A stretch of DNA of 64,000 bases, taken from the NCBI GenBank assembly GCA_027922465.2, contig BQMF02000100.1, forward strand, positions 744,001 to 808,000, in the 5' to 3' direction. The DNA is from Turritopsis dohrnii. Its lineage: Eukaryota > Cnidaria > Hydrozoa > Anthoathecata > Oceaniidae. The position numbers were made by a program, and so were the translations under genes. Shown here one piece after another: positions 21,501 to 35,256 of this stretch; positions within the stretch are counted from its first letter, which is position 1, and each line of letters begins with the position of its first letter. The notes under the pieces are model-generated. The model searched no databases and was not told where the DNA came from. It worked only from the letters and a program-made list of their open reading frames with translations.

Positions 21501-24470
21501 TATTGAATTCTTGTCGCTGTTGTAGACCTGATGACCTAGCTATGTTTGAGATACTTTGTCTTCTCATCGTTGAGGGTATACCCTCATTATCCTACTTTTG
21601 TCTTATAGGATATTGTGTTTATTATTGCCAGTCTTTTGTGAAGGCGCCAGTAAGTGCAATTGCTCTTTTTTTATGCACATTACATTTGATATCAAACTAT
21701 GTTTTCTCTTGTTTAGGTCAACTTGGTCAACTTATGTTATTGCTACTATACTCCCTTTCGTGGGAGTGCTTGCTGATACTCCTTGTAACATTGAAATATT
21801 GAAACAGTGAAAAATTGAAAAATACATGATATACTTGTACACTTATTGACACCTATTCGCATTCCTGATACCTGTTTAAATTAACTGACATACTTGCACA
21901 CTTATCGTTTTGGAACTGGCAAAAATGAATGCAGGATGGCGATGTCGAAAGTAATTCTGGCCCTGTAGATGTTTACAAGTTAACTTTAGGATATTCCAGT
22001 CAAAGTGATTCAGGTTTTGGCAAGACTGTTTTCAGAATTCAGTGTACTTGTAATACGTTGTTGAGTGTTTGTTGGTCAAAGGTTAAAGGGCTAGGTGTTT
22101 GGAAAACGTGCGATTTAGACCAAGTGCTACTACTAGGTGATACAACTTTTAAGGAGTTAGGTATATATCGTTATCTTTCAGTAGACGAGCTTCCATCAGA
22201 AGTGAAAATTTTCAGCAAACAAGTACTGCTTTCTGATTTAAGTACGCGATTCAAACTATGGCTACATATTTCCTTGGATATACACCGCTCGGCATAGACA
22301 TTGGAAATGGAATGATTATGCTTATTCATCCGTTTGCCTTCGCAATTTTAACATTCAAGAATGCGTATTATTTATTTGATTCTCACTTGCATGATAATAC
22401 TGGACGTATGACAGCTTCTGGTAACTCAGCTATGTTGCGTTTTAAGACATCGTTTGATCTATGCAAATATGTACATCAAACATACTTAGGAAACTCTAGT
22501 GTAAAACAGTATGAAATCATGTGAAACGGCACTGGAACGCTAAGAAAAATACTGAAGAACACAAACTGAACAAAGAGAAAATGCTAAAACACAACAAAGA
22601 TGATTCTTATGAAGGTATGATGAGAATGGAAGAACATGAAGCAAATAAGGTGAAAAAGCAAAAACACCATAACGATTTTTCTCAAAGTAAGATGGGCACA
22701 GAGATGGACGTTGCAAAAATAGAATGTATGAGAAATGATAATCGCGCATCATATCAAAATATCATAGGAACTGAAGCACACCTGTTTAAAAAAATAAAAA
22801 TGGTTACCCATAGTAAGAGGAAATATCAAATACAGTCTTCAAGAAAAGTAATGTCTACTGCGAGGATTGCTCGAATTTTAGTTTCTGAAGGTTCTTCTTA
22901 TGTTTGCGTATCCATGCAATAGTTGCCTGTATTTCAAGTCTGTTGTACAATTTAATGATGGAAAGTATAAAGTTTCACCGGAGAACTTCTCCCGAGTAGT
23001 GAGTTTTAACAATAATGAATACGTTTGTCACACGTGTCATAATAAGCCATTGAAAGGCCAAACACCGTGCCAAGCTGCCACCAACAGTTTAGAAACTCAT
23101 GAACTGCCAGAAGAACTAAAGGATATAAGAAAACTTGAAGGACTATTGTTGCTGTATTGCCTAAAGGACAAATGCTGAAAGTGAAAGGTGCCATTTGTAA
23201 CATCTCAGTGGAGACAAACGAAGTGTTTAACGTTCTTTCACAACCACCTGATAGCACAGGTGTAATCATGGTAAAACTCAAAGGAAAACTAGCATTGAAA
23301 AGCCTTGTTTTATTTGAAGCAGTACTTCCTGACAGGGTAAGAATGTTACTTGAGTACTTTTCTTTTTCATCGATACATTCTTGTCTCCAAAAATATTATT
23401 GGTTCTTCTTACAAGAAGTTATAATGTAGTGTATGTGCTGTGTACAATATAAACCATATTCTAAATAACTAGATAGGTAGTAATAATTATAAAAATGATA
23501 AAATGGATGACATGGATAATATTCAACCAAAACTTTTGTCTTTACAAGACGAAGAACAACATCATCATTGTGAAGAGCTAGCTCATCCATGTCTTTTTCC
23601 TGCTGGTAAATTTGGGTGAAGTGAAGAGAGATATCTATCTTAGTCCTGTAAAATATTTCCACAGGGACTTCCTCAGATCCAGATTACACATTCTACGCTC
23701 ATTCTGTCTACAACAGTTATGATTGACAAGAAGTATTAACATAACGATGACGAAGGTTGGTAGGTGGAAATCAACTAACTGCTGGAATTTTAAGTCAAAA
23801 CTTCAGTGAGACAGTCAAAGAACTTGTTTCGAATGACCAAGGATATTCCTTTATAAGCAATCCTCCTGCATACTGGAAACGTTTCCTAAAAGAAGTACTA
23901 GCAACAGTACAACAATTAGGACTTCTGACATTTTACGAGTTATAGTTACAAGCATCAAAGAAGGAAGTCCAATGACTGAAGAAAAAATAAACGAACTCTC
24001 ATACATGGACAGATGCGAAATTCTAAACAGTAACTCAGTGCTTGTAGCTCGATGTTTTCAATATCGCGTAGACAATTTTCTAGATCCAACCAAAGAGGAT
24101 TATGTCTCATTAAAAGATATTCCAAAAGTATTGGACGAATTTGATGTAGCAGGATAAGAATATTACGAAGCTTTGTCTATTTCTGATGATGACGATTTTC
24201 AAATTCACTCTAAAAGACCGACAAATTCCTGCTACATAAACAACTATTTCTGTGAAGGATTGATGGCATAGCGTGCTAACCTAGATATCCGACCAGTGGT
24301 TAATCAGTATAAAGCTGTTAGTTACATGTGCGCCTATTTCTCAAAATCGGAAGACGAGACCTCACAAGCCATGAAATAAGCGATGATGAATCTTCAACAA
24401 ATAATTCAATTAAGTTCGAACAAATGAAATCCAAGAGCGTGTGCCACTAAAAGAGAATTTTCAGTCTTAT
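21500..24470 (+). pseudogene. Decayed Helitron (OTU-like, Helitron_like_N regions)
   Basis: Consecutive frames, broken by stops and frameshifts, follow the order of a Helitron protein seen in animals. At 21929 comes GDVESNSGP, a decayed 2A-like motif, then IQCTCNTLLSVCWSKV and YLSVDELPSEV, an OTU-protease-like block with Cys, and later YLFDSHLHDNTGRM with its His. From 22900 follows VCHTCHNKPLKGQTPCQAA with ELPEELKDIRKLE, then PKGQMLKVKGAICNISVET. From 23757 come GNQLTAGILSQNF and NPPAYWKRFLKEVLATVQQL, typical of Helitron_like_N. From 23972 come LVARCFQYRVDNF and, at 24200-24380, KRPTNSCYINNY and SYMCAYFSKSEDETSQAMK. The Rep catalytic part and helicase are missing or not visible. Family placement is by remembered motif order. 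Confidence 0.75.
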
Positions 24471-24690
24471 AATAATCGGCGTTGTGCATGCCACTTTTAT
24501 TTTAGAGTATCTAATTTACACGTACTTTTTTTATAAGCAACCAGTTTATAAGCAACCCTGGGGAGATCTTCAAAAAAATTAAGCAACTTTCCTAGGAGCA
24601 AGCTTTTGTATAAGCAAAGAGGCGAGCGACACTTTTTTCACAGTATAATAGCAGTTAGCGTGACGTCAGCTGTTTTGGTCATGTCACCGG
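24471..24690. other. Short spacer with TATAAGCAACC repeats
   Basis: The words TATAAGCAACC and TATAAGCAA recur three times within 24532-24620, perhaps the end of a further small element. Confidence 0.4.
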
Positions 24691-25060
24691 AGAACCATTG
24701 CATTACATACCCCAATCGATCGAGACATTAGCAGTAATATCTCGAGAATCAATGTTTATGAGAATGACGGTTTTTTGGGGTCTGCGATACCGGCGACATA
24801 AAATTTGAAGCTAATCTTTTGGGGGGAAGGGTCTGTGACGACATTAAAACATTTGATCGACGACATCTCTGTAACGGTTGATCGTAGCAAAACGATCCCA
24901 TACATATTTTTTGATCAGTTTTTCGAGCTCTACAACACGGGTAGACTCGGTGATTTAATTTTTCCGATTAGTATAAAAGCATGTGGCGTGACGTCAGTTT
25001 GTTTATCATCAAGGGGGAACTGTCCAGTCGCAATTACATGATTTAATTTTTAGACACATC
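24690..25060. repeat. Dispersed repeat family (24.7 kb; relatives at 33.1 and 56.2 kb)
   Basis: This block aligns with 56240-56430: shared words are GGTCTGCGATA, GGGTCTGTG, ATCTCTGTAAC, AACGATCCC, TTTTTTGATCAGT and TTCGAGCTCTACAACA. A more distant inverted relative lies at about 33145-33330 (ACCATTGCATTGTAT, ATCTCGAAAACTG on the complement). It is a medium-copy repeat of unknown class. Confidence 0.75.
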
Positions 25061-25328
25061 GTTTTCGAAGTTAGACTCGGTAAAATGTTTTAGCCGAGAT
25101 GTAAGTTATGGAAATAATTGAATAAAGGGAATTTCCACTTCGGGATGATTCATTACTCACGAAAAGAAATTCAACGTAACAAACACCACGGAACAGGTTA
25201 AAATACAAAACTCGAACATTTTCTCAAAATCAACATAACATTCTGGTTGGAATTTCCGTAACTGCTACAGAGAATGAGTAAGCACCAATCAAAACAACAA
25301 ATGTCATTAAACTAATTGTTCAAACTTC

Positions 25329-28300
25329 TTAAAATGTAAACGAGAAACTGCTCGAGTTATTGTCTTGGGAAGTTTGACCATTGTTGCCACCGAATGAAAA
25401 ATTGAAATTGTCGTTACTGGGCGAAGTGTTGTTTGTAGAAAAGCTGAATCCCCCGCCAGATGTGACGTCATCTCTAGCAGGACTTTTACCGAAGTTGAAT
25501 AAGTTCGAGTTACTCGACATGGTAAATCCGTCGAAAGCCGATGACCCAGGACTGGATATACCGAAGCTGAAAGTCGTGTCCTGTACTTTAGCGGTAGCAT
25601 CCAAATCCAAGTGACGATCGAAAGTGAAAGTGTTTTCGTTGACCGGTTGTTTACCAGAAATATCAAAATGAAAGCCTGGCGATAGAGAGGCTTGTGAAAC
25701 ATCTGTAACACTGCTGAACGTGAAATCTTGCCTGCCAGGTAGCTCTTTCGGAGAAGCTTTAGCGGAGGGTGAGGGTTGCATAAATGTAAAACCTTCTAAA
25801 GAAAGCAAAATCTTTAAAGTTCAATCTACATACAAAAAACCCCATAAAAACCCAATTCGTTTGGATGAATGATTCATGATTCAGTTACTTCTCGAATACA
25901 TAACTACAAATATCACAATGCAATGCTATAATCACATACTTTGGGTTAAGTTCAGGGAGTGTAAAATTTCAGTTTATATTGTAAATCTCTGTTTAATGAT
26001 TTTTTCTCATTGAATTATTTGGGAGTTGCAGTCGGTTGCAGATGAAACTGAATTATGGGGATGGTCAATTGTTCGACGAAACTCACTAAGAAATGTTACG
26101 TCACACTCACCAGCATCAGAGGTACCAGATTCTTTCTAAAAATAGAAAATAAACAAAATACCTAATATGAAAGCCAGTGATTTTCACTTGGTCATGCGGC
26201 TGAGCGAAAGGACTTGACTACCAGGCGAATGACCAATTAAAAGTCTGCTCGCTCAGTCGCAACGAGCAGGTGAATGGACTGGAAGTCTTACAAACACATT
26301 TCTCCAGTTAATAGATTGTAGATTACAAGAGGATCGCACTAACCTGCGAATTTTCTTTACCGGATGTTTGAAGCGTCTCTAAGAATTGGTTTTGACTACT
26401 GAAAGAGTGCACAAACCCGGATTCTTCCTTAGGACTCTAAAATCAATTAAAAGTAGGCCAATGCGAAAAATAACACAACAGGTTTATGGTGAAAATTCTT
26501 GTTCATATCAACGAATCTTTAGTAGAAACCCTTAACAATTATAATAATAAGATTGGGAAAATATAAGCGGAAGCTCAATACAGGGGTGCATTATTCAATA
26601 ATTTCCCCCTTTTCCCAGTCTTCTTCGTTGCAACTACGAATAATACGAATAATAATGATAACAAAAAGAGTGATAAAAGATATTATACAAGTGTTGACGT
26701 AGCTGTAAACATTGGTCGACCCAGTCGAAACAAACCAGTTGCTGGTGATTGTTTGAGTTGCTTCAAAGTCTCGGCGTGTGCACCAGGACTAAAAGAGTAC
26801 GGTGATTGGGCGGCTATTTGTGGCTGTACGCTGTTCACTACAATAGAAAATTAAAGTGAGAGTGTGTATCTTTTGCTCTTGGTGAAGTTCCCGTTGGGAC
26901 GACTCCTCTTTTACTTTAAAGAACGAAATTTCATTTCTAAGGACACAACCAACATAAACAAACAACGCAACCAAAGCAGATATCAATCCGCTGAATGAAC
27001 GTAATACTAATATCCAAGTAGCATAACGTATGCCAACATTAAGATTTTTCTATAGAGTTCGTGTAAGTATTACTTTGTTGAAAAAACAGTAGCAAGACTA
27101 AAGAAATTATTTGTAATACCTTCTTCGACTTCCATTCCAGAAAGTTGTTTGAAATATTCACTAGAAGGTTGATCCAATGGAATCGAGTAAGTCATATCCA
27201 TTGCATCTTCGTTTGCTGGATATTGCTTTGGTGATGAAACGTCTTTCATTTTTTCATCTGGTGCAGGAGAAGCTGTCACCCTTAAAGAAAAGCACGCACA
27301 GGTGTTTTCGAGTTGTTTACCTCTTTCTCAAAGGTGACAACCACTGGCTTTAGTGGAGAATAGAACATGTTTATCATCCATCACATTGAAATTAAAATTA
27401 AAGAAATGAGTGACGTCGGGAGTACTACAGAAACTCAGATGAAAAGTAAACAACAAACTACATGGGCAGGACTGGAGCGTTCTTTACTGCAGGCGAACTT
27501 TGAACAGAAGCTTTAAATGGCATTTTCAGAAATTTGGGGATTTGTGGAAGTTTTGGTAACTGTAATGATCTCGTAGGCTTTTCCATGTCATTTGTTACGT
27601 TAGTTTGTGTCTTTGACGCATGTTTTGTTACCGGGGTTGAACCAGAAGGGAAGGATGTAGAAACGGATCTAGTGTTCTCTGCTTGAGATACTTGGGGAAT
27701 ATTTTTCTGTACTGCATGATCATCAACTATAAAACAATTTAGATTTTCAGATGAAGTGATGCTTTCATGAATTGCTTTGGATAACACTCTTTTCTCAAGA
27801 TGTTCTTCGCAAGGTGTCTTTTCAATTAGGCCGTCATGGCTACTATCTCTCTTCTTACATTAAGCTAAAAGAACACGCATGAAATAACCCTTGCATACCT
27901 TTCTTCTGTTCGGTCAATTGTCTTTCGGCTTCAATCTTTGCTTGTAAAGACTTTTTTTCTTTTACAAGCATTGGTATCTTCCTGATGAGAACGTTTGTGG
28001 TGACTTGGAGTTCAGCTCTAACAGCATTTGTCAAGAAAACAGGAGGGATAAGACGGTCTTTTGAAATTCAATATGAATTGAAGTAAAATATTTATGATTC
28101 ATCAACCATTTCATTTTTTGTAGCAAATGTTGAATAAACAAATTAGCCTCGATTTGGATAAAAATGTTAGTAATTCGAAGGTACCATAATAACTGATATC
28201 CTAAACAATTTCTTCAGAACCAACTTTTGATTTCCATAAACAGATTCAAATGAGAAATTCATTGAAATCATTAAATGAAAACACATTGCTTTGTCATTCA

Positions 28301-31300
28301 TTCATTCATTCATGTATCATTTCTATGTAATTCTACATTAGGAGGACTTATTGTATTGCAGAGTCTCATGAGTTGGTCTTAATAAGATGAATATCTTATA
28401 TTTGCATAAATTCTATAACAATTTTCTTACTACATTTGGTTTTTACCTACTGATTATTCACCTTTTCACTTACCCTTTAGATAAATTGTTTGTATAAGTT
28501 ATGGCGTAATGAAGACAACAGTGAAATGATGAGTGAAATGAATCCTGGATAAATTTGTCAACATAAAAGAAGAAGCATATAAAAAGATTACATTTTTAGA
28601 GAAAGGATACAGCTTTACAATTGATGATATTGCTTTCATTTTTTCTTCTTTGAGAACATCTAAAATAAAAAAATATATCAGATGTTATCTATGATCTAAA
28701 GTGTTTTTTCTTTATTGTAAACATGAAAATGCTGAAGTTGCTTAAGTTTTTGTACTAACTCGAACAAAGACAAGTTCCAGGACATTTTCTGATTGTATAC
28801 TTTCTCAATAAGATAGATCAAGGATGGTAGTTCCATGAAAGACAAATCCACACAATACTTTTGTCTAACTAGACATTTCCTTGATCTTGCATTGGCAGAT
28901 AAGATCAATCCCCAATGTCAACAGTTAAAAAGTAATCAACTTCATTTTTTGCAATAAAGCATTTGTACATAAGAATAGCATGTCTTTCATTTGAATTTCG
29001 TCTTTGTTTGAGACATAAAACAGCCTTAAAACTAGGTTGAGAATTACCATTAACAGAGAAAAATAAAGTATATATGCAGAATGGGAAACCTTGACTTTTT
29101 TCATACTTCTTGACCATTTGTTCCAAAGCTGACTTTTCTTCATCCAATTTTTTAGCTTAAAACAACAAAAATGGTTGTAATAACATTTTTTCTTCGTTAT
29201 AAAGAGATTTATCATTTCATGGACCTGACGATTTAACTTGGGTAACACTTTATGAGAATCTTCTCTTATCATCCACCAAGTTGCAAATCGCAAACTTTTC
29301 TTATATATGAAAGAATCTTCAAACAAAATCTTCCAACATATTTTTTCCTCATGATTGTGTATCTACCATAAATGACAAACTAAGCGCCCAAGACTCAATT
29401 AAGCGCCCAGGTTCCGATTAAGTTCCCAGCTCCAAAACTGAAACTGGGTGCTTATTCAGCAAAACCATAAAATATTGAGAAAAACATTATGATTTTAGTT
29501 GAACATATATTTCAGCATAATGAAAGAAACTTAATAACACAGGAATTGTCCATGGATATCTGATCTGGAAATGAATATGAATTGAATATGAATTGCTAGA
29601 TGACAAAATCTACCTTCAGCATCTAGATTTGCGGCATCAAGTTTATGTTTTCGAATTTCTTTTGCAACTGGATGTTTCTCATATTCTGTCTCATGTCGAA
29701 GCCATTTATTTGTATAATCTTCTAGAACTTTCTGATGTTCAGCTCTGAAATAATGTCATAACCAAATTCTCAAGGATAATAAAAATACTACATTTGCCTT
29801 GGATCCAAAAAAAGGGATGGAAGCAAATAATATTTTATTACATATTTCCCCGTAGGGCAAAATATATGTTAAAACTGGCATTTCCTTCTCCTTCTTCTTC
29901 TTCTCCTTTTTGTTCACTTTTATAGCCGTGGTTCAGTATTGAATTTTCACCTAGCCGCCAAAGTAGATAGGAATAGAGGCTAGTCTACAGTGAAGTAGTG
30001 CGCCATTTTTTTTCAGTCAGTGCAGATGGTCAGTAGAAGACTTTGCTTTTCCTGCCAGCTTTTAAAATGATTCAAAAGATAAAAGGTTGTTAAATGATGG
30101 AAATAATCGTTTTAGTTCAGTGTTGGTTTTGTAAAAACTTTTTAATGAACGTGTAAAATACAGAAAAAAATTGTTTTGTTTTTGTTGATAACAATAATGC
30201 TATGGATGATTGGTTGGTAGTTAAATGTTTGGAACAGCAAAACATTGAAGCTGTGATTTCAGTGCAAAGACGAAAATTCATTATCAATACAGGCTGAAGA
30301 TTTATTTTTATTTTACATCCTGATTTGACAGGATAATGTATAACAGAATGTATAGCCAAACTGAACTGACACAGGATGCACATGATGTACAGCCACCACA
30401 AGGGAAACCTTTTATACGTGGAGAACAAGTAGTTCAACCAATTATGTTAATTCAAAGAGTAAATTACAAAAACAGCAAGTAAAAACGTGATGTCGTATAT
30501 GCAATAAGATGTTCCAGAAAACAAATTACGTACAATATTTTTATACACAGGATTGAGACAGATAATAACTTGAAAGAACCTGGTTGAATGTGCTTCCCTG
30601 GCCTGGATAGGCTGGATACTATGGATTAATTCCATGATCACGCATACTGTTTTGATACTGTATTATGATATTTTATTTTGTAAAAAGTATATATATATAT
30701 AATATTTATACTGTCAACTTTCCTTACACAAACAACAAACATAAATCAAAACACAATCCAACATAAGAATCTGTAAATTAAATCAAACCAGAACTCAAAT
30801 TTCTTTTTTTAGCTTCGTAGTGATTTGGTTATGGATGTGTATTTTCACTACCAAAATCTGTTTGTTTTTTTCATTTGAGATTTACGAAAGTCATTTTTAT
30901 CACATAGTAAATAATGAGTGTCCACATATTTTTGTGACTGAGATGTTTATTCTGAATACTTGAATTTAATTTTATAAATTGTCACTTTTAAGACCATCTC
31001 TTTTTGGAAAATAACTCTTGTCCTAATTTGAAATGCTACACACAGTACAAATTTTGATTGTTTTTGATAGTTATTTGCTGTCTACCCCAAAGTATTTTTA
31101 ATACTTAGACTGTAGTATTAAAATTAGGTTTGACAATTTTCTTTTCTTCTTTTGTAAACTTGTAAACAAATTTCATTGTATGATGTTGTAAAATAGTTTA
31201 ATACGAGTTACGAAAAGCTGTGTTCTGTTGAATTACATTGTTTGCCATGATATTACTGTGTAAAAGGATGTCAAGCTTCTGCAGCAATGAAGATCATACA

Positions 31301-32836
31301 TTTATTATGATGAATTTACCTTATACATATTGATGCAGTTGTTGATATTCAGTTGTTTAAGGGGAAATATTAGTTGCATTTAGGTCTTCCAATTTTTAGC
31401 TTTGTCCATAATAACTTCTCATAACTCATAACTTTTTTTAACTCCTCAGCAAAAATTATAAGAGAAACCATGTCACATGACCATGAATATCTTCATTTCA
31501 TAATAAGTTCGAAATAACTTCCTTTGTGGTATTAAATTGAATTCTACCCTGATTAGTATGGACAGCATTTTTATTTGCGTTGATGGTAGTTATACCACTT
31601 TTCTTATGGTCTTCTATGTACACACAATAATTGATAAAAGTTTTGCAAATTTGGGGAAATATATAGTCGCATTTTTGCGAATCTTGTTACAAAACAAAAT
31701 AGTATCACCAGAAGTTTCATTTTTAGTAAAGAAAAGACACTGGTTATGTTTTCTTTCTATATTATATATATTCGACCTCACTAACAAGTGGTCATCATCA
31801 GAATAATATAATACACTGATAAACTATGTACAAACTAAACGCATTCTATTTTGTTTCAACAATTTTGAGGCAAATAGAGTGGACAATTAACTTTTCTAGG
31901 AAATTCTTTCTTTACATTGACTTTACTACATACTTATACACCAATTGAAATGATCTATTAGCCTATATGCCAAATATTTGAAAATAGAACTAACCAACCA
32001 TTTCTGAAAATGCTATAATTGCAAATTATGCCAGTTCATCTCAATTCCTTCCTTCATACCTGTTTTTTTCTGTTTCGTCAATCTTTAACTTCAAGGAAGT
32101 CTTCAAATCATTACAGTGTTTCTGCAGCAACATTGTAGCATTTTTCAAGCTAAATATATAATATTTATAATATATTATACCTCAGTTATTGGATTCAATA
32201 AAAACGAACTGATCTGGTAATGCATTTTAGCCAGGTGCTAATTTTTAGCTGATGTGGGTCTTCAGTTAAGTTCTGACCAAAATGGGGGTTACTGTGATGG
32301 TAATTAACAACAGACCTTACCATTATTAGCTAGTGTTTATGGCTAAAATATACCTCTATGGGGTGTAAGAGGGCATTGCAGCTCCAATTCACTTTCTGCC
32401 AAAAATCAATTCAACATGAATTAACATCTTTGACTCACCTTTCTGTAATTTCTTTATTCAGTTTGAACTGGTCATGTAGGGTTTTAGTTTCAGTGTCAGC
32501 TCTTTCGATTTCCTCTTCGAGACTCAAATTTTCTGATGCCTTATTTCTGATGTTCTTTTGAATACCTGAAAGTTAAACGATTCAAGAAAATTCTATGACA
32601 ATTTATATTATGATAAAATTTGTATTTTCAATAGTCCAATCACTTACAATCAATTGTCTCAATTTCATCTTTGATCTGCCTCACTAAACTTTCATTTTCA
32701 AATTCTATAACAGTTAACAAGGAACTTTATTTGAAGGTCATGTACATTTTCTGTAAACCCAATCATAGTGAATAAACTTATACAAACCAAGATCTTTGAT
32801 CACTTTTTCTAAGTTTTCCATGCTTTCATTCATAAA
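25329..32836 (-). CDS. SIX6OS1: SIX6OS1-like synaptonemal complex central-element protein
   Basis: Fourteen coding exons run on the minus strand: 32788-32833 (ATG at 32833), 32648-32704, 32439-32565, 32060-32149, 29614-29744, 29090-29155, 28611-28659, 27899-28017, 27462-27846, 27120-27280, 26711-26837, 26344-26434, 26111-26135, 25329-25795 (TAA). All junctions are GT-AG with consistent phase; the total is 1941 nt, 646 residues. Residues 1-230 are charged heptad-like coiled coil (ENLEKVIKDLEFENESL; ETEYEKHPVAKEIRKHK). The C-terminus, about 492-646, is full of F-x-F motifs (GFTF, FSFG, FNFSFGG, FSFTF). Start MNESMENL, a coiled-coil half and an F-x-F tail match human SIX6OS1 (587 residues, MNDSL start), a partner of SYCE1 in the meiotic synaptonemal complex. 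An FG-nucleoporin is the alternative for the tail alone. The 2.3-kb intron at 29745-32059 carries a dispersed repeat copy. Confidence 0.85.
29837..29925. repeat. Dispersed repeat copy (relative of 5.05 kb)
   Basis: It shares the CCTTCTCC, CTTCTTCTCC and ACTTTTATAGCCG-GTTCAGT words with 5052-5135. It lies in an intron of the SIX6OS1-like gene. Confidence 0.6.
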
Positions 32837-33778
32837 CTAAAGAAATATCAAACATATTTTCAAGAATTTTTATTGCAGTATGCATTATAATCACTAATAT
32901 TTCCATATATATCAATTTCCAATATTCACTACTTAATATAGGAAAATACATAGGAAATTTTGGGGAAATTTAAATATGTGCTAGTATCCATTTTATAAAA
33001 CTTCGAAAATGATGTGTTAAATCTCCAATGTGAAAAAAAGGTGACAAAATATTTAATCACAAAATTGTGAATAGAAAGGGAATTCATTTCAAAAAGATTA
33101 TCACAAAAAAGGTGGATATGTTTAGCTACAAACAACTGATACAGAGATATCGTTGATCAAGTAATACAGTGACGTCACAGGCCCGTGATTAGACCTCAAT
33201 CCTTTTGTCTTGACATCACAAAGATAGCACCTAAACCTAGTTTTCCCTATCAGTTTTCGAGATATCCCTATGTCCCATGTTTGCTTGAGAATACAATGCA
33301 ATGGTTCCCCCATGATAAAAAAGATTGACATCATCGCTACTATACTAATATGAAAAAGTGCTTCCCACCTCTACAAGCTTTTATCTGTTGCTATGAAGAA
33401 CATGGAATTCAACTTATTTTCATCCTGATATCATTAGAATCTCTACAAAGCAGATACTATTGTTGCTATATTTGTGAGAGAAAACAAACACTGATGGTCA
33501 AACAAAATTTCAATAGATGAATTCCATGATGACATATACTGTTTTAACTATAGAATCAACAAAAACATATGCTGGAAATCAAAAACAACAAATTACATTT
33601 TCAGCAACGTCTCCTATTTTATTCTTTTTGATGATGCTTTGAGTGTTCAACATCCATTATCATATTATTATGATAAAAAAGGTATTACAAATTTAGTTTT
33701 TGTTGCTAAAGTATTCTGCTATCAAGGTCAACTTTTGTTCCGTAAGTATATATTCCTGCTATCATAAGATTTATACAT

Positions 33779-34215
33779 ACCGTATTTCCTCCAATAAACG
33801 CTGTCCTCTATTAAGCACTGCACTTATAGCCGAACAGTTGTAATAAACGCCACCTAATAAACTCTGCCTTCTAATAAACGCTGCATCTTGAAAAGTGGCG
33901 TTTATTAGAAAACAGGCTTAGCAAGAGTTGGCTTAATACCTAATAGTTTTATTTGTTTTATATCAACAAATTGTTCCACGTTTGCATGAATATGTGTAAT
34001 TGATTGCTATGAAAGTTTTCATCTCATAGAAGAGACATTTTTGTGAATAAATCTTTTGTGTTAAACAATTTCACACAATCTTTTGTACCCTTTTTAGGAT
34101 AACAAGACATAGTTGTTTAAGTTTGGGTTTTGTAATAATAAACGCCACCCTCTAATGATGAACGTGACGTTCATCATTAGAGGGTGGCGTCGCATGCAAA
34201 AACCGGGTTGTAATA
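33779..34215. repeat. AATAAACGC-rich element
   Basis: It begins TACCGTATTTCCTCCAATAA, like the ends of the MITE at 10.08 kb. The word AATAAACGC or its complement recurs at least five times. It also contains a hairpin at about 34144-34189 with arms CGCCACCCTCTAATGATGAA and the complement. Confidence 0.6.
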
Positions 34216-35256
34216 AACTCCGCGGCAACGCGCCGTCCTATCGCACTTTGTAATCCTTTTTGACGCACTTTCCTTCCTTCCGGTACCTCCGGGGTTGACT
34301 GAATAAGGATAAGAGGGGAAAGGACATGGAGATATTAAATTTGAGGTAAAGACCTTTGTAATGATTAAGCAGTCTTCTACTGGTCATGATTATTATTTTA
34401 CGTTTGTGCAATTGACTTCACATGAGGAAAAACTTTGCCAAAAATAGCCACACACAAAAATTTGTATATATACACTACTGGTCAACAAATTCAGTATAAA
34501 AATTGTCACAAGAAACGTTTGCTTAATTAGAAAAATCAAGGCTTTGCAAATTGAAATTGAAAAGTTTGGTGATAAAAGGGATGACACAGTGCGACAGGTT
34601 GGTGGATTTACAAAGTGCAATGGGTCTTGAATTAGTTAAGTTACAAGAAGTTACAATTATGACTTATGTCTAAAATAACTACCTTTAATTGTATGTTTAA
34701 GTCCAAAAATAAAATTGCTATTAGTTTTTAAAATATATATATAAACAAAACTTAAATGCAAATAAAATGTTAAAGTTATAAAGTACAAACTTAAGCTTAA
34801 TGTTTGAACAAAATAACAAGGGAAGTGAAGAAATGAGCTAGAATATTTAAGCCAAATACACAGAGCACATACACAAAGTGATTCTGTAAATGAACAAACA
34901 ATGTACTAATAAGTTGTTAGAGACAAAGTATTTGTGAGAAAGCAACATAAGGCATTTTGAAAAAGAGCAAGTTTCAGATTTTAAATTCTGAACTGTTTGA
35001 TATTCTTTACTTTTTTTTACCAAGAAAGCCTACTTTTTGCTATTTTTTGCTTTTTTATGGAAAATTTTAGATTTTTTGCTTTTTTTGATTTTTTATGCTG
35101 AGTGAGACCCTGCATCTTTAAATAAAATTTCCTGGAGTGTAAAAGTGGTTTAAAAGCATATATATAAATGTAAACACGAAATTTATATTATACAATTAGA
35201 GAAGAAAAAGGACTTTATATAGAGATGACAATTACAATTTGGACAAATTAAATATA

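Noticed and set aside
25307..25711. 134-codon frame overlapping the last SIX6OS1-like exon on the same strand
   Set aside because: It is a shifted frame of the F-x-F-rich exon. The other frame joins in phase to all upstream exons.
28925..29326. 133-codon minus-strand frame
   Set aside because: It overlaps the 66-nt exon 29090-29155 in the wrong frame, and neither its start nor its end fits splice sites. The in-phase exon gives the coiled-coil sequence.
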